NCBI GenBank assembly: GCA_016790635.1
Contig: JAEUOR010000066.1
Span: 61,524-125,523 of the forward strand
Origin: Burkholderiales bacterium
Lineage (GTDB): Bacteria; Pseudomonadota; Gammaproteobacteria; Burkholderiales; JAEUOS01
Direction of reading: 5' to 3'
DNA length: 64,000 bases
The position numbers and the translations under genes were made by a program. The notes beneath the pieces are model-generated. The model made no database searches, was not told the DNA's origin, and saw only the letters and a list, made by a program, of their open reading frames with translations. Position 1 is the stretch's first letter; each line of letters begins with the position of its first letter. Positions 44,052 through 52,991 of the stretch are shown here, one piece after another.

Positions 44052-44816
44052 TCAGGCGCGCAAGGCCGTGCGCAGGGACGTCAGGCCACCATCCACGACC
44101 AACTCAATACCGGTCGTGGAGCGCGATTGAGGACCGGCCAAGTAAGCAATGGCGTCCGCCACTTCGTTTACAGAGACCATCGCACCTGTCGGTTGCAGTC
44201 CGCGGAGCTGCGCCATGCGCGCTGCTGGATCAGGCGCGGCGGCGACCGCGCGCTGCTGCCAGGCCGTGTCGACGACACCGGGCATGACGCAATTGACACG
44301 GATCGGCAAATCGATGAAATCCGCCGCCATCGCGCGGGACATGGCTGCGATCGCACCTTTGGTCGCGCTGTAGAGCACGCGATCCGGCAATCCGACAGTC
44401 GCGACCGTCGAGCCGACATTGACGATGGACGCATGGCTGGAGCGACGCAACCAGGCGAGCGCCGCTCGGCCGGTGCGCACCATGCCGAGCACATTGATGT
44501 CGAACAACCGATGCCATTCGGCATCGCTGTTGGCGTCGATATCTCCACGCGCGCCGACACCCGCATTGTTGATGACAATATCAATGCCACCAAGCGCCTG
44601 CGCCGCGCGCGCAACAGCAGCGCGTACTGACGCGTCGTCCGCGACATCGCAAATGATTCCGGCGAGCGGCGCATCGACATCCCGTGGGTCAAGGTCGAGG
44701 CAAGCGACCCGCGCACCGCGGCGTGACAACACGCGCGCTGCTGCCAGGCCGATGCCGGCGCCGCCACCGGTCACGATGGCGCGCATTCCGGCGAAATCAT
44801 CCGGGTCTTCGGTCAT
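44052..44816 (-). CDS. Short-chain dehydrogenase/reductase (SDR)
   Basis: A 254-residue classical SDR. Cofactor loop AIVTGGGAGIGLAAARVL, Asp in ACLDLDPRD (NAD preference), IVINNAGVGARG, catalytic Ser in VNVGSTVA and YSATKGAI. The C-terminus TTGIELVVDGG is typical. ATG 44816 is preferred; the frame further upstream overlaps the membrane-subunit gene and has no family match. It lies between the redox complex and the hydrolase in the operon, and probably oxidises a hydroxy intermediate. Confidence 0.88.
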   Translation of the reverse strand: MTEDPDDFAGMRAIVTGGGAGIGLAAARVLSRRGARVACLDLDPRDVDAPLAGIICDVADDASVRAAVARAAQALGGIDIVINNAGVGARGDIDANSDAEWHRLFDINVLGMVRTGRAALAWLRRSSHASIVNVGSTVATVGLPDRVLYSATKGAIAAMSRAMAADFIDLPIRVNCVMPGVVDTAWQQRAVAAAPDPAARMAQLRGLQPTGAMVSVNEVADAIAYLAGPQSRSTTGIELVVDGGLTSLRTALRA

Positions 44817-44850
44817 CAAGAGGTTCCAGCGGCCATGCCAGCAATCCTCA

Positions 44851-46419
44851 TTACAGCTGCGCAGCCGCGACAGCCGGCGATCGGCGATGCGCGTGCCCGG
44901 CCCTCGCAGGAATTCGCAAGCCCTGGAAGTGCGCGGCGACAACGATCAGCCGGTACTTCCAGAACGCTCCTTGGGCCACCGCGGCCAAGCCGGCAATCGC
45001 GGCCGCCGCGGCGACGAGCTGCGAGCCGGGGACCAAGGCATACACGGCAAACACCGCGGCGGCCAGCCATTGTCCAACCAGGCTCACCCTACGTGCTCCA
45101 ATGTTCAACTCCCCCTTCGTGTCGGGCTCGACCTCGGCGACGAACCGCGGCCAGATGATCGCAAGCATCAGTCCGGCGACGGCAGCGACGGCGGCTGCCA
45201 TACGACCACCCATGCCGGGCGCCGGAAGAGCGGTCAGGACCAGAAAAAGCAGGCCGGCGCCTTCGAACAAGGCGGTGAGCACCAGCAGTGGCGGAACCCG
45301 CGGTGATCGCCACGCCGGTATCCCGCGGGCCGTGTGCAATATCTTCGCTTGCGATACCAGGAAGCCAGCGGCGCCGATTGCCAGCGCGACCAGGGCGACT
45401 GCATGCGGACGCGCGAGCATGGCGGCCATCGCCGCGTAAATCAGCGCAACGCAATAGGTTTCGCGTGTCATCCATGAAGTTTGCCAGCGCGTGAGTACCC
45501 GCCAAAAGCGGGCCTTGCGCCCCAATTTGAGGAAGACACAGAACAAACCGAAGGCCATGAGCGCGCCCGCGCCAAGGTTGACGCCTGCCAGCCAGGCAGT
45601 TGGTAGCCCGGCCAGTGCCCAGGCGAAGAAAGCAGCCAGCATCAGGCCGGCAGCCGCGCCGCCGGCGATGAAATTCATGGCCGCCCGAATGTCCCAGGAG
45701 CGCTGCACCGGCCCGGGCGTCGAAATGTTTTCGCGCCGCTCGCCGATATAGAAGATGTGCGGATTGGTGCCCAACTCGGCATGCATCTGCCGCCCACCCG
45801 CGTCCGCCAGCAGGCGTGCCGCCCGATCCGCAGGATCAGCGAGATTACCGAAAGTGATCGCCTGGCTGATGCAAGCATTGGCGCACGCCGGAGTGGCGTC
45901 CGGGTCGACGCCGGGGACCAGCCCGCGCGCCAGGCCATCGTCAATGCGATCTTTGCAAAACGTGCATTTTTGCGCCACTCCGTCGCGCTCGCCCTGTTGC
46001 GCGGTTCTTTCGGTCGGCATGGGGGCGCCCCCATAGTAAGTGGGCGGATCCTTGTCAAGCGTGCGTGCCTGGTAGGGACACGAGACCACGCAGGAGCTGC
46101 AACCGATGCAGGTGTCGTAGTCGATCACCACGAGTCCGTCGTCGCGTTTCCAGGTCGCGCCGGTCGGGCAGACCGGCACGCAAGGCGGCTCGTCGCAATG
46201 CTGGCACCCGGTCAAGAGGAAGCTGCGCTCAACGGCGGGAAATTTCCCGACCTCCAGGTCCAGCACGTTCCGCCACAGGATGCCGGGCGTGGTCTGGTTG
46301 GTCTGCTTGCAGGCGATGGTGCAGGTCTGGCAGCCCACGCAGGCGTCCATGTCGAACACCATCCCATAGCGCGTGCGGCCGGGCTCGATCGCAACAGCTT
46401 CCGCCAACGCCGCACTCAT
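44851..46419 (-). CDS. Fused four-cluster Fe-S subunit and NrfD/DmsC-type membrane anchor
   Basis: A 522-residue fusion. Residues 1-240 form a DmsB-type ferredoxin with 16 cysteines in four sets: CVGCQTCTIAC, CQHCDEPPCVPVC, CIGCSSCVVSC and CTFCKDRI with CANAC. Residues 245-500 contain eight hydrophobic helices such as AGGAAAGLMLAAFFAWAL, VPPLLVLTALFEGAGLLFL and LVAAAAAIAGLAAVAQGAFW, the NrfD/PsrC/DmsC anchor that exchanges electrons with quinone. These are normally separate genes. The ATG overlaps the stop of the molybdenum subunit (ATGA). With no Tat signal on the partner, the catalytic side should face the cytoplasm. Confidence 0.9.
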   Translation of the reverse strand: MSAALAEAVAIEPGRTRYGMVFDMDACVGCQTCTIACKQTNQTTPGILWRNVLDLEVGKFPAVERSFLLTGCQHCDEPPCVPVCPTGATWKRDDGLVVIDYDTCIGCSSCVVSCPYQARTLDKDPPTYYGGAPMPTERTAQQGERDGVAQKCTFCKDRIDDGLARGLVPGVDPDATPACANACISQAITFGNLADPADRAARLLADAGGRQMHAELGTNPHIFYIGERRENISTPGPVQRSWDIRAAMNFIAGGAAAGLMLAAFFAWALAGLPTAWLAGVNLGAGALMAFGLFCVFLKLGRKARFWRVLTRWQTSWMTRETYCVALIYAAMAAMLARPHAVALVALAIGAAGFLVSQAKILHTARGIPAWRSPRVPPLLVLTALFEGAGLLFLVLTALPAPGMGGRMAAAVAAVAGLMLAIIWPRFVAEVEPDTKGELNIGARRVSLVGQWLAAAVFAVYALVPGSQLVAAAAAIAGLAAVAQGAFWKYRLIVVAAHFQGLRIPARAGHAHRRSPAVAAAQL

Positions 46420-49205
46420 GATCGCGGAGCCCCGGGCCGGGACCGCCCCTTGCGGCGCCCGGCGGCGAAGCCTGCCATGTCGGCCGGGCTGGCCTTGCGC
46501 ACGCGGACGCCCGCGAAGTCGTTGACGCTGCCGGTCCCGTCGGTCAGCGTCAAGGACATCGGCGTAACGGTATTCAGGCTGGCGCGCCGCACCTCGCTGG
46601 CGAACGGCGTCGCCCACTGGTCGAATTGGCCGGTCACGACGATGGTGTCCGGACGAATGCCTTGCTTCAAGGTGGCCCGCCCCTCGGTGGCGCCCACCGG
46701 CGACTCGATGACGATGGCATCGCCTTCCGCGATGCCGAGGGATGCCGCGGTGTCGCTGTTGATCATGACGCCGCTATTGCCGGTCACACCGTCGGCGACC
46801 TCCTTGATCTGGGCCAAGGCGACGTTCGCACTCCAAGCGTACTGCATCGACCGGGCGCTGATGGCCCAAAGCGGGTAGTCGGATGGCTCCTTGCCGATCT
46901 CGCGGACGTATTCATCCCAGATATCCTGGAAACGGTGATACGCCGGCAATGCCTCGTACTCGCCGAGCTGGCGGTCCCACCAGGTGATGCCGTTTTCATG
47001 CAGGCGATTGCCGAGCTGCGCGCCGATCCGTTTCACGCGCTCCTGATACGGCAGCTCGAAGCGCATGCCCTTGGCCTTGAACGCGGGATAGAGGTACCAG
47101 GATTTTTGCGGGAACGGGCGCAACAGGTAGCCGTGCTCCTTGAACCATCCGATGCCGTGAACTTCTTCACCGTCGGTCAACAGGTGCGAGGCGGCGCGCG
47201 CGAACCGGTCCCAAATCTCCTCGCACGAATAGACGCGATCGAGCTCGAGGGAATAGTCGAAGCCGGCGCCGCGCAAAGGAACCTGCTTGTAGCCCATGCC
47301 GCGGTTGATCGCATCGTTGTATTCGGCGAGCATGCCGATGCGTTGGGCCAGTCCGGTGACGATGTCGGTGATGTCCATCACGTCCGCATCGGGCTTGACC
47401 ACCGGCTGGCGAATCGCCCAGCCCTGATGACGCCAGAACTGTTCGTTGATCTTGATCGAACCGATCTCGATGAGTTGCAAGCCCTCCAGGTCGGTCGCTT
47501 CCGGCAACAGGACATCGGCCATCCAGTTCGACTCGTCCTGGGTGTAGGCGAAGGCGACCGTGAATGGCAGTTCGGCGATGCGCTCGGCGACGCCGGGGGC
47601 GTCGAGTTGCGAAATCGCGGGATTGGTGCGATAGAACATCCATACGTCGGGCATCTCCGGCCGCTCGACACCGGCGGGCGCCTCCTTCTGGAACAGCCAA
47701 GGCAGGTGCGCCGGACCAAGTGCCGCCGATTTGAGATCGGTACCGACCATCGGGGAAAGCATTTTCCAGAAATTGCGCGATCCGGGCTGATTCGACCAGC
47801 CGTCACGCGATGTATCCATGAACGGGAAATCCAGCACCCCGTCGCGTTCGCGCCGCACCTCCATGCGATCGTCGAAAGGCTGGGTCAACTTGACGCCGGC
47901 GCCGATCATGCTTCCCGGCACCTCGAGGGCGCCCACCAGCACTCCCAGCATGGTCGCCGCCCAACAACATTGATAGCCTCCCCAACCGTTGTTGACGTTC
48001 TTTCCGAGCAGGACGGCGACCGGCCGCAACGGCATGGTCTCCCCGTCGATAACGGTGGTGGCGCCCACCCGGGCGCGGGCGACGAACTCGTCGGCGATCT
48101 CGCGGATGCGGGCCGCTTCGATACCGCACTCCAGCGACGCCCAGTCCGGCGTGTAAGGCCGCATATGGTCGCGAAACATCTCGAATGCGGGGCGCACCCG
48201 CGCGCCCTGATGATCCCAGAGTTGCCCGTCCGCCCCTTCTTCTACGCCATCGGCGACGAACTCGCCGGACAGCGCCGCCCGGCCGATCGGCGCGTCAAAC
48301 GGCTTGGCCCGGCTATCGACGGCGTCCCAGATCAGCGGTTTGCGCGACTGGGCATCGCGCAGGTAGTAGCCGTTCGGCGCGACCAGATACGGTGAAGTGG
48401 TGGACTCGGAGAGAAAGGGCAGATCGCAAATTTCCGCCCATGGCCGCTCCCACAAGATGTGATGGATCAATGCGTAAAGAAAGGCCGAATCCGTCTTGGC
48501 CTTGATCGGCAGCCACTCGCCGGCCTGGGCGCCGGTCGGCGACAGGCTCGGTTCCGCCTGGATGCGCACCAGGCCGCGCTTGCGCGCTTCCGCTTCGCGC
48601 CACACACCGGTGACGCCGCCGGAAGCATAGGTGTTGCGTCCGCAACCGATGATCATGTCGCACTGGGGTGTATCGGCCGACACGATGAACGCGCGGTGCC
48701 ACATTTCGCCGTACACGTGCTCGGAGTGATTGCACTTGATGCCCGCGCCACCGCCGAAGCCTGTGTCGACAGCGCCCCACGCGGGAAGGAAATGCAGGAG
48801 CGTGCCCATGTATTGCTGCGGAGTATCCCCGCCGCCATGGGTGAAGGCGAAGCGCGGATAGCCCTGCGGATTGACCAATCCCTTTTCACGTATCGCGCGC
48901 ATGCGTGCCGCGACCATGTCAAGCGCCTCGTCCCAACCGATCGCGACGAATCCGGGATCCTCGTCGCGCCCTTTCCTGGGATTAGTCCGCTTCATGGGGC
49001 TCTTGACCCGGTGCGGGTTGTAACTCTTCTGGATCACCCCGTAAGCCTTGACACAGACACGCCCCGCGGCAGGGTGCTCCGCGGCAGCGTCGAAATTGGG
49101 CTCGACGCGAACCGCAACGCCGTCTTCGACGACGACTTTCATGAGGTCCGGTCCCTGCACGCATTGCTTGCAGAACATCGGCACTTTCTTGACCGTTGTC
49201 GGCAT
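46416..49205 (-). CDS. Molybdopterin oxidoreductase catalytic subunit (phenylacetyl-CoA:acceptor oxidoreductase/PadB-like)
   Basis: A 929-residue DMSO-reductase-family protein. The N-terminus has CKQCVQGPDLMKV (Cys12, Cys15) and a later Cys in AGRVCVKAYG; the third cysteine of the usual C-x2-C-x3-C set is absent (Pro19). Cofactor-binding regions include MIIGCGRNTYASGGVTG, LGKNVNNGWGGYQCCWAA and DVLLPEATDLEGLQ; the C-terminal MGD-binding barrel shows SDTAASLGIAEGDAIVIESP. There is no Tat signal, so it acts in the cytoplasm. From memory it resembles the PadB branch, which oxidises phenylacetyl-CoA to phenylglyoxylate; that assignment is tentative. Partner: the fused Fe-S/NrfD subunit. In the operon it would oxidise the imported substrate or its CoA ester with quinone as acceptor. 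Confidence 0.8.
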   Translation of the reverse strand: MPTTVKKVPMFCKQCVQGPDLMKVVVEDGVAVRVEPNFDAAAEHPAAGRVCVKAYGVIQKSYNPHRVKSPMKRTNPRKGRDEDPGFVAIGWDEALDMVAARMRAIREKGLVNPQGYPRFAFTHGGGDTPQQYMGTLLHFLPAWGAVDTGFGGGAGIKCNHSEHVYGEMWHRAFIVSADTPQCDMIIGCGRNTYASGGVTGVWREAEARKRGLVRIQAEPSLSPTGAQAGEWLPIKAKTDSAFLYALIHHILWERPWAEICDLPFLSESTTSPYLVAPNGYYLRDAQSRKPLIWDAVDSRAKPFDAPIGRAALSGEFVADGVEEGADGQLWDHQGARVRPAFEMFRDHMRPYTPDWASLECGIEAARIREIADEFVARARVGATTVIDGETMPLRPVAVLLGKNVNNGWGGYQCCWAATMLGVLVGALEVPGSMIGAGVKLTQPFDDRMEVRRERDGVLDFPFMDTSRDGWSNQPGSRNFWKMLSPMVGTDLKSAALGPAHLPWLFQKEAPAGVERPEMPDVWMFYRTNPAISQLDAPGVAERIAELPFTVAFAYTQDESNWMADVLLPEATDLEGLQLIEIGSIKINEQFWRHQGWAIRQPVVKPDADVMDITDIVTGLAQRIGMLAEYNDAINRGMGYKQVPLRGAGFDYSLELDRVYSCEEIWDRFARAASHLLTDGEEVHGIGWFKEHGYLLRPFPQKSWYLYPAFKAKGMRFELPYQERVKRIGAQLGNRLHENGITWWDRQLGEYEALPAYHRFQDIWDEYVREIGKEPSDYPLWAISARSMQYAWSANVALAQIKEVADGVTGNSGVMINSDTAASLGIAEGDAIVIESPVGATEGRATLKQGIRPDTIVVTGQFDQWATPFASEVRRASLNTVTPMSLTLTDGTGSVNDFAGVRVRKASPADMAGFAAGRRKGRSRPGAPRS

Positions 49206-49220
49206 CGTTCGGCTCCGCGG

Positions 49221-50525
49221 CTAGCCCATCAGGTTCGGCAGGAACAGCGCGATCGACGGCAGCGCGACGACCAACGCGATCCGCAGTGCATCGGCGACCA
49301 AGAAAGGGATGACACCGCGGAAAATGCTGGTCAGGCTGACTTCGCGCGCGATACCGTTGATAACGAAGACGTTGATGCCATACGGCGGAGTGATCATGCC
49401 CAGTTCGCATACCATGACCACCAGCACGCCGAACCAGACTGGATCGAAGCCCAGAGCCCGGATCGTCGGAAACACGATCGGGATGAAGATGAGGATCATC
49501 GCGATGGTGTCGAGGAAACAACCTAGGATCACGAAACCCAGGAGGATGAGTACCAGTGTTCCCATGGGGGGCAGGGGCAGCGAGGTCAACGCCGCGGAGA
49601 TCGCCTGGGGTGCCCCTGTCACCACTAGGAAATTCCCGAATAGCACCGCCCCGATCAGGATCACGAACAGCGAAGCGCTCACACGGATGCTCTCGACGAA
49701 TGCACCGCCAGCTTGCCTGAGTGTCAATCGACGCTGCAAAAGCGTCATCGCAAGGGTCGCCGCCGCGCCTGCCGCCGCCGCCTCGGTCGGCGTGAATAGG
49801 CCGACATAAATTCCACCGATGACAAAGCTGAAAATGAGAAGTGCCGGCCAGATGCCGCCCAGCGCGGCGAACTTCTCGCGCAGCGATAGCTGTTGGTCCG
49901 AGGCCGGCATGGATTGCGGGCGGCGCCAGGCGATCCAGCGCACCGCCGCGAGATACATGAGCGCCGCTACCAGACCCGGCAGGATGCCGGCGACGAACAG
50001 TTTGCCGATGTCGGTCTCGGTGACGAATCCGTACAAAATGAACGGCACCGACGGCGGAATGAGCACCCCGAGTGTCCCGCCGGCTGCGACCGTCGCGGTC
50101 GAGTAGCGCGGTTCATACCCGAGGCGGTTCATCTCCGGGAGCGAGATGCGCCCCATGGTCGCGGTCGTCGCCACCGACGAACCACAGATGGCCGCGAATC
50201 CGGCACAGGCGGTAATGGTCGCCATCGCCAGCCCGCCGCGCAAGCGGCCGACCCACGCCGCCGCGGAACGATACAGCTCGGTGCTGATGCCCGACTCCCG
50301 CGCCAGCGTTCCCATGACCACGAACAGCGGGATCACGGCGAAATTCAGGTCCGCCGCCGATTCCATCGGCGACAAGGCGAGAAGCTTCCAGGCAGCCAGG
50401 TTGCCGCTGCTCACGGCAAATCCTAAGATCCCGACCGCAGCAAGCGCGAGTCCGATAGGCACGCGTAGCGCCATCAGGCTGAAAGCGGCCACAAACCCCA
50501 ACACCGCCAAAACGCCTGGACTCAT
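49221..50525 (-). CDS. TRAP transporter large permease (DctM-like)
   Basis: A 434-residue membrane protein with about 12 hydrophobic segments. DctM marks are RVPIGLALAAVGILGF, IPLFVVMGTLARESG, GFAAICGSSVATTATMG and IPPSVPFILYGFVTETDIG. The ATG at 50525 (MSPGVLAVL) overlaps the DctQ-like stop (ATGA). It sits between the small permease and the molybdenum-enzyme gene, so this transporter most likely imports the enzyme's substrate, energised by the Na+ gradient as in characterised TRAP systems. Confidence 0.93.
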   Translation of the reverse strand: MSPGVLAVLGFVAAFSLMALRVPIGLALAAVGILGFAVSSGNLAAWKLLALSPMESAADLNFAVIPLFVVMGTLARESGISTELYRSAAAWVGRLRGGLAMATITACAGFAAICGSSVATTATMGRISLPEMNRLGYEPRYSTATVAAGGTLGVLIPPSVPFILYGFVTETDIGKLFVAGILPGLVAALMYLAAVRWIAWRRPQSMPASDQQLSLREKFAALGGIWPALLIFSFVIGGIYVGLFTPTEAAAAGAAATLAMTLLQRRLTLRQAGGAFVESIRVSASLFVILIGAVLFGNFLVVTGAPQAISAALTSLPLPPMGTLVLILLGFVILGCFLDTIAMILIFIPIVFPTIRALGFDPVWFGVLVVMVCELGMITPPYGINVFVINGIAREVSLTSIFRGVIPFLVADALRIALVVALPSIALFLPNLMG

Positions 50526-51004
50526 GCCTCCCCCGACGTTGCGCCTAGTCGAACCTTCCCACCACGGAAAGCGTGAATCGCCAGAACCAAGGCGGCGCAA
50601 CACAAGCCCACGCTGGCCGCGGCAAAAAAGGGCCAGAAAGGCATGCGCAACTCAAAGGTTCCCTGGCGCCCGGAGTAGATATCGAACACGCGTCCGATGG
50701 AAGCGATGGCCATGGCGCCGACGATCAGCAAGGTGACCGCGCGTGCACCCACGTCGATGCGACGTCGGCCGACAGGACCGAGCCGCTCCCACAGCAAATC
50801 GACTTGAATATGCTCCCCATGCAGACAGGCGCCGACCAGACCGAAGAGGATCGCCGGCAAGAGCAGCAAGCGTGCGAGGTCATCGCCGTCGAGCATGGGT
50901 CGGGCGAACGCGTAGCGCGACGCCGCCGACGCCGTGACCAGGCACATGACTAGGAACAGCAACACACCACCGGCGCGTTCGGCGAAAAGTACCAATCGAT
51001 GCAT
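50522..51004 (-). CDS. TRAP transporter small permease (DctQ-like)
   Basis: A 160-residue protein with four hydrophobic helices: AGGVLLFLVMCLVTASAASRY, LARLLLLPAILFGLVGACLH, VTLLIVGAMAIASIG and FFAAASVGLCCAALVLAI. The loop HGEHIQVDLLWERL is typical of DctQ. Start choice is uncertain: ATG 51004 gives a normal N-terminus, but the in-frame TTG at 51037, preceded by AAGG, is possible. It is between the receptor and large permease genes, as usual. Confidence 0.88.
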   Translation of the reverse strand: MHRLVLFAERAGGVLLFLVMCLVTASAASRYAFARPMLDGDDLARLLLLPAILFGLVGACLHGEHIQVDLLWERLGPVGRRRIDVGARAVTLLIVGAMAIASIGRVFDIYSGRQGTFELRMPFWPFFAAASVGLCCAALVLAIHAFRGGKVRLGATSGEA

Positions 51005-51041
51005 CGCAGGGTCGCAGCGTCCTGTTGGATTGATCAACGCC

Positions 51042-52070
51042 TTACTTGACTTGTGCGTCTTGTCGCGCGACGGCCTTCATGAAACCCTCGAAGACCGCGT
51101 TGGCATCGACGCCCCGCCCGGAGACCTCCTTCATCCACTCCGCCTTGACCGAAGCGGCAAGTGCCCGCCACTTGGCCATGGCATCCGGCGGCGGCACCGT
51201 TACCTCGCGACCAGGCTCATTGCGAGAGCGCAGAGTGGGGAGGCCAGCGTGTTCGACGTCGTACATCGGCTCGGTGAAGCGGCGCGCCGCTTCCGGCGTG
51301 CAGTTGTCATCGATCGCACGCTTCTGGCGGGGCGACATCTGGGTGTACTTGGCCTTGTTCATCACCACGACCCATGCGGGTTGCGAGAGCGGGATATCTA
51401 GATGAAACTTGACGGACTTGTCGACGCCGAACGCGATCTGGGATGCCGGAACGCCGGTGGTGCCGTCGATGACACCGCGATCGATCATTTCACGAGCCTG
51501 CGGATTGGCGCCCGGCACCGCCGCGCCACCCGCCAGGCGGATGAGCGTAGCCTCGGACGACGAGGACGGACGAATCTTCATGCCCTTGAGGTCTTCCGGG
51601 CTGACGACCTTGGCTTTGGTATGCAAGGTCGATGAATACATCATGTGACCAAAGCACAGTTTGACGTCCGCCATTTCGCGCCCTTCATAAGCGCGATACC
51701 ACTCGGTCAAAGCCTGGCTGCCACCACGGGAATCGTTGATCAACATCGGCAGTTGCGATACCGCGAAGATCGGGAATCGACCGGCGCTCAGGCCGGGGTT
51801 GTGCCACGCCAGATCGGCAATGCCGTCGCGCGCCATGTCGTAGTGGTCACCCGGTTTTCCAAGCTGCCCTGCCGGGAACACGGTTACCTTGATTGAACCC
51901 CCTGACGCGGTCTCCACGGACTTGACCCAGTTGGCGATGGACCCTGTGGCGAGAATGTGGGTTGGCGGAACCCAGTGCGAAAACTTCAGTGTGAGGGTCG
52001 ACTCCTGCCCCCAGGCGAGAGAAGATGCGAAACAGGCGGCAAGGCAAGCGGTTCGGCGGACGGTGAACAT
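51042..52070 (-). CDS. TRAP transporter substrate-binding protein (DctP-like)
   Basis: A 342-residue periplasmic receptor. Signal peptide ACLAACFASSLAWGQ; then LTLKFSHWVPPTHILA, FPAGQLGKPGDHYDMARDG and the ligand-carboxylate region LKGMKIRPSSSSEATLI, where the arginine is the expected salt-bridge to an acid ligand. ATG 52070. It belongs to the operon that also encodes the metallo-hydrolase upstream and the permeases downstream. The ligand is an unknown carboxylate. Confidence 0.93.
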   Translation of the reverse strand: MFTVRRTACLAACFASSLAWGQESTLTLKFSHWVPPTHILATGSIANWVKSVETASGGSIKVTVFPAGQLGKPGDHYDMARDGIADLAWHNPGLSAGRFPIFAVSQLPMLINDSRGGSQALTEWYRAYEGREMADVKLCFGHMMYSSTLHTKAKVVSPEDLKGMKIRPSSSSEATLIRLAGGAAVPGANPQAREMIDRGVIDGTTGVPASQIAFGVDKSVKFHLDIPLSQPAWVVVMNKAKYTQMSPRQKRAIDDNCTPEAARRFTEPMYDVEHAGLPTLRSRNEPGREVTVPPPDAMAKWRALAASVKAEWMKEVSGRGVDANAVFEGFMKAVARQDAQVK

Positions 52071-52097
52071 GGCTGATCTCCTGTTGATGGAATCGGA

Positions 52098-52991
52098 TTA
52101 AAGATCGATGCGCATGAGGTCGTGCGCCAGGCGCAATGGACCCCGATAGTGCTTGCGAATGTCGGCAGCTACGATATCCATCTGGTGCGGCCCCATTTCA
52201 TCGACCGGCAGGTGCGCGCCAGCGGCGCGCTTGATGACCGGACTCAAGGAATCGAAGTGTCCGAAATGAGTGGCGCAAAGGCTCTTTGCCCCGGCACGGG
52301 TCGCCAGCTTCCCGAGTTCGGTCGGGCTGGTGTGGGCGAAGGTTCCAACGTTCGATTTGCGCCGGTGCTCGATGAAGGCTTCGGGGAAGGTGCACTCGTG
52401 GATTAGGAGGTCGGCGTCACGCGCAAGCTCGACCATGGCCTCGCAGGGCGCGGTGTCGCCGGAAAAAGCGATGACCTTTCCTTCGGCCTCGACCCGCACA
52501 CCGAAACACTCGCAGATCTCGCGGGGGATGTGCTCCACCCAGTCGGCGTATACCTTGATGTCGGCATCCTGATAGATCAGGCCCGGCTTGACCTCCGTAA
52601 CTTCCGGCAGGATCGCCTCGGGGTTGGACTTGCGCAGCTTGTACTGGCTGCGCGCCAGGATATCGACCTTGAATGCGCCTTTCTCGAAAAGGTGCTCGAC
52701 GTAGGACCTCGTGCCGCGGGGGCCAAATACCTGGGGCGCACCAGTACGGTTGAAGACCCAACTGGATAGGACGAAAAACGGCAGGCCGCAGATGTGATCG
52801 TAATGGAGATGGCTCAGAAACACCCAGCCTACGTCGGCCGGGTTGATGTCGGCGCGCACCATCTGGCGCGTGGCCCCTTCTCCGCAGTCGAACAAATAGT
52901 GCCTGCCGTTATCCAACGTCAGCAGGATGGAGGACTGGCAGCGGTCGGGGTCGGCCAGCGCGGCCCCGGTTCCGAGAAGGGTTATTTTCAT
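52098..52991 (-). CDS. Metallo-beta-lactamase fold hydrolase (arylsulfatase/RNase Z-like group)
   Basis: A 297-residue binuclear-metal hydrolase. The metal motif is His61, His63, Asp65, His66 in SHLHYDHICGL; further ligands are the Asp of FSGDTAPCEAMV and the His of CATHFGHFDSL. MKITLLGTGAALADPDRCQSS is the family N-terminus. It has no signal peptide, so cytoplasmic. The stop region is 27 bases before the TRAP receptor and its start overlaps the regulator stop (ATGA). In such catabolic operons this fold usually hydrolyses a thioester, lactone or ester; which one is unknown. Confidence 0.9.
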   Translation of the reverse strand: MKITLLGTGAALADPDRCQSSILLTLDNGRHYLFDCGEGATRQMVRADINPADVGWVFLSHLHYDHICGLPFFVLSSWVFNRTGAPQVFGPRGTRSYVEHLFEKGAFKVDILARSQYKLRKSNPEAILPEVTEVKPGLIYQDADIKVYADWVEHIPREICECFGVRVEAEGKVIAFSGDTAPCEAMVELARDADLLIHECTFPEAFIEHRRKSNVGTFAHTSPTELGKLATRAGAKSLCATHFGHFDSLSPVIKRAAGAHLPVDEMGPHQMDIVAADIRKHYRGPLRLAHDLMRIDL

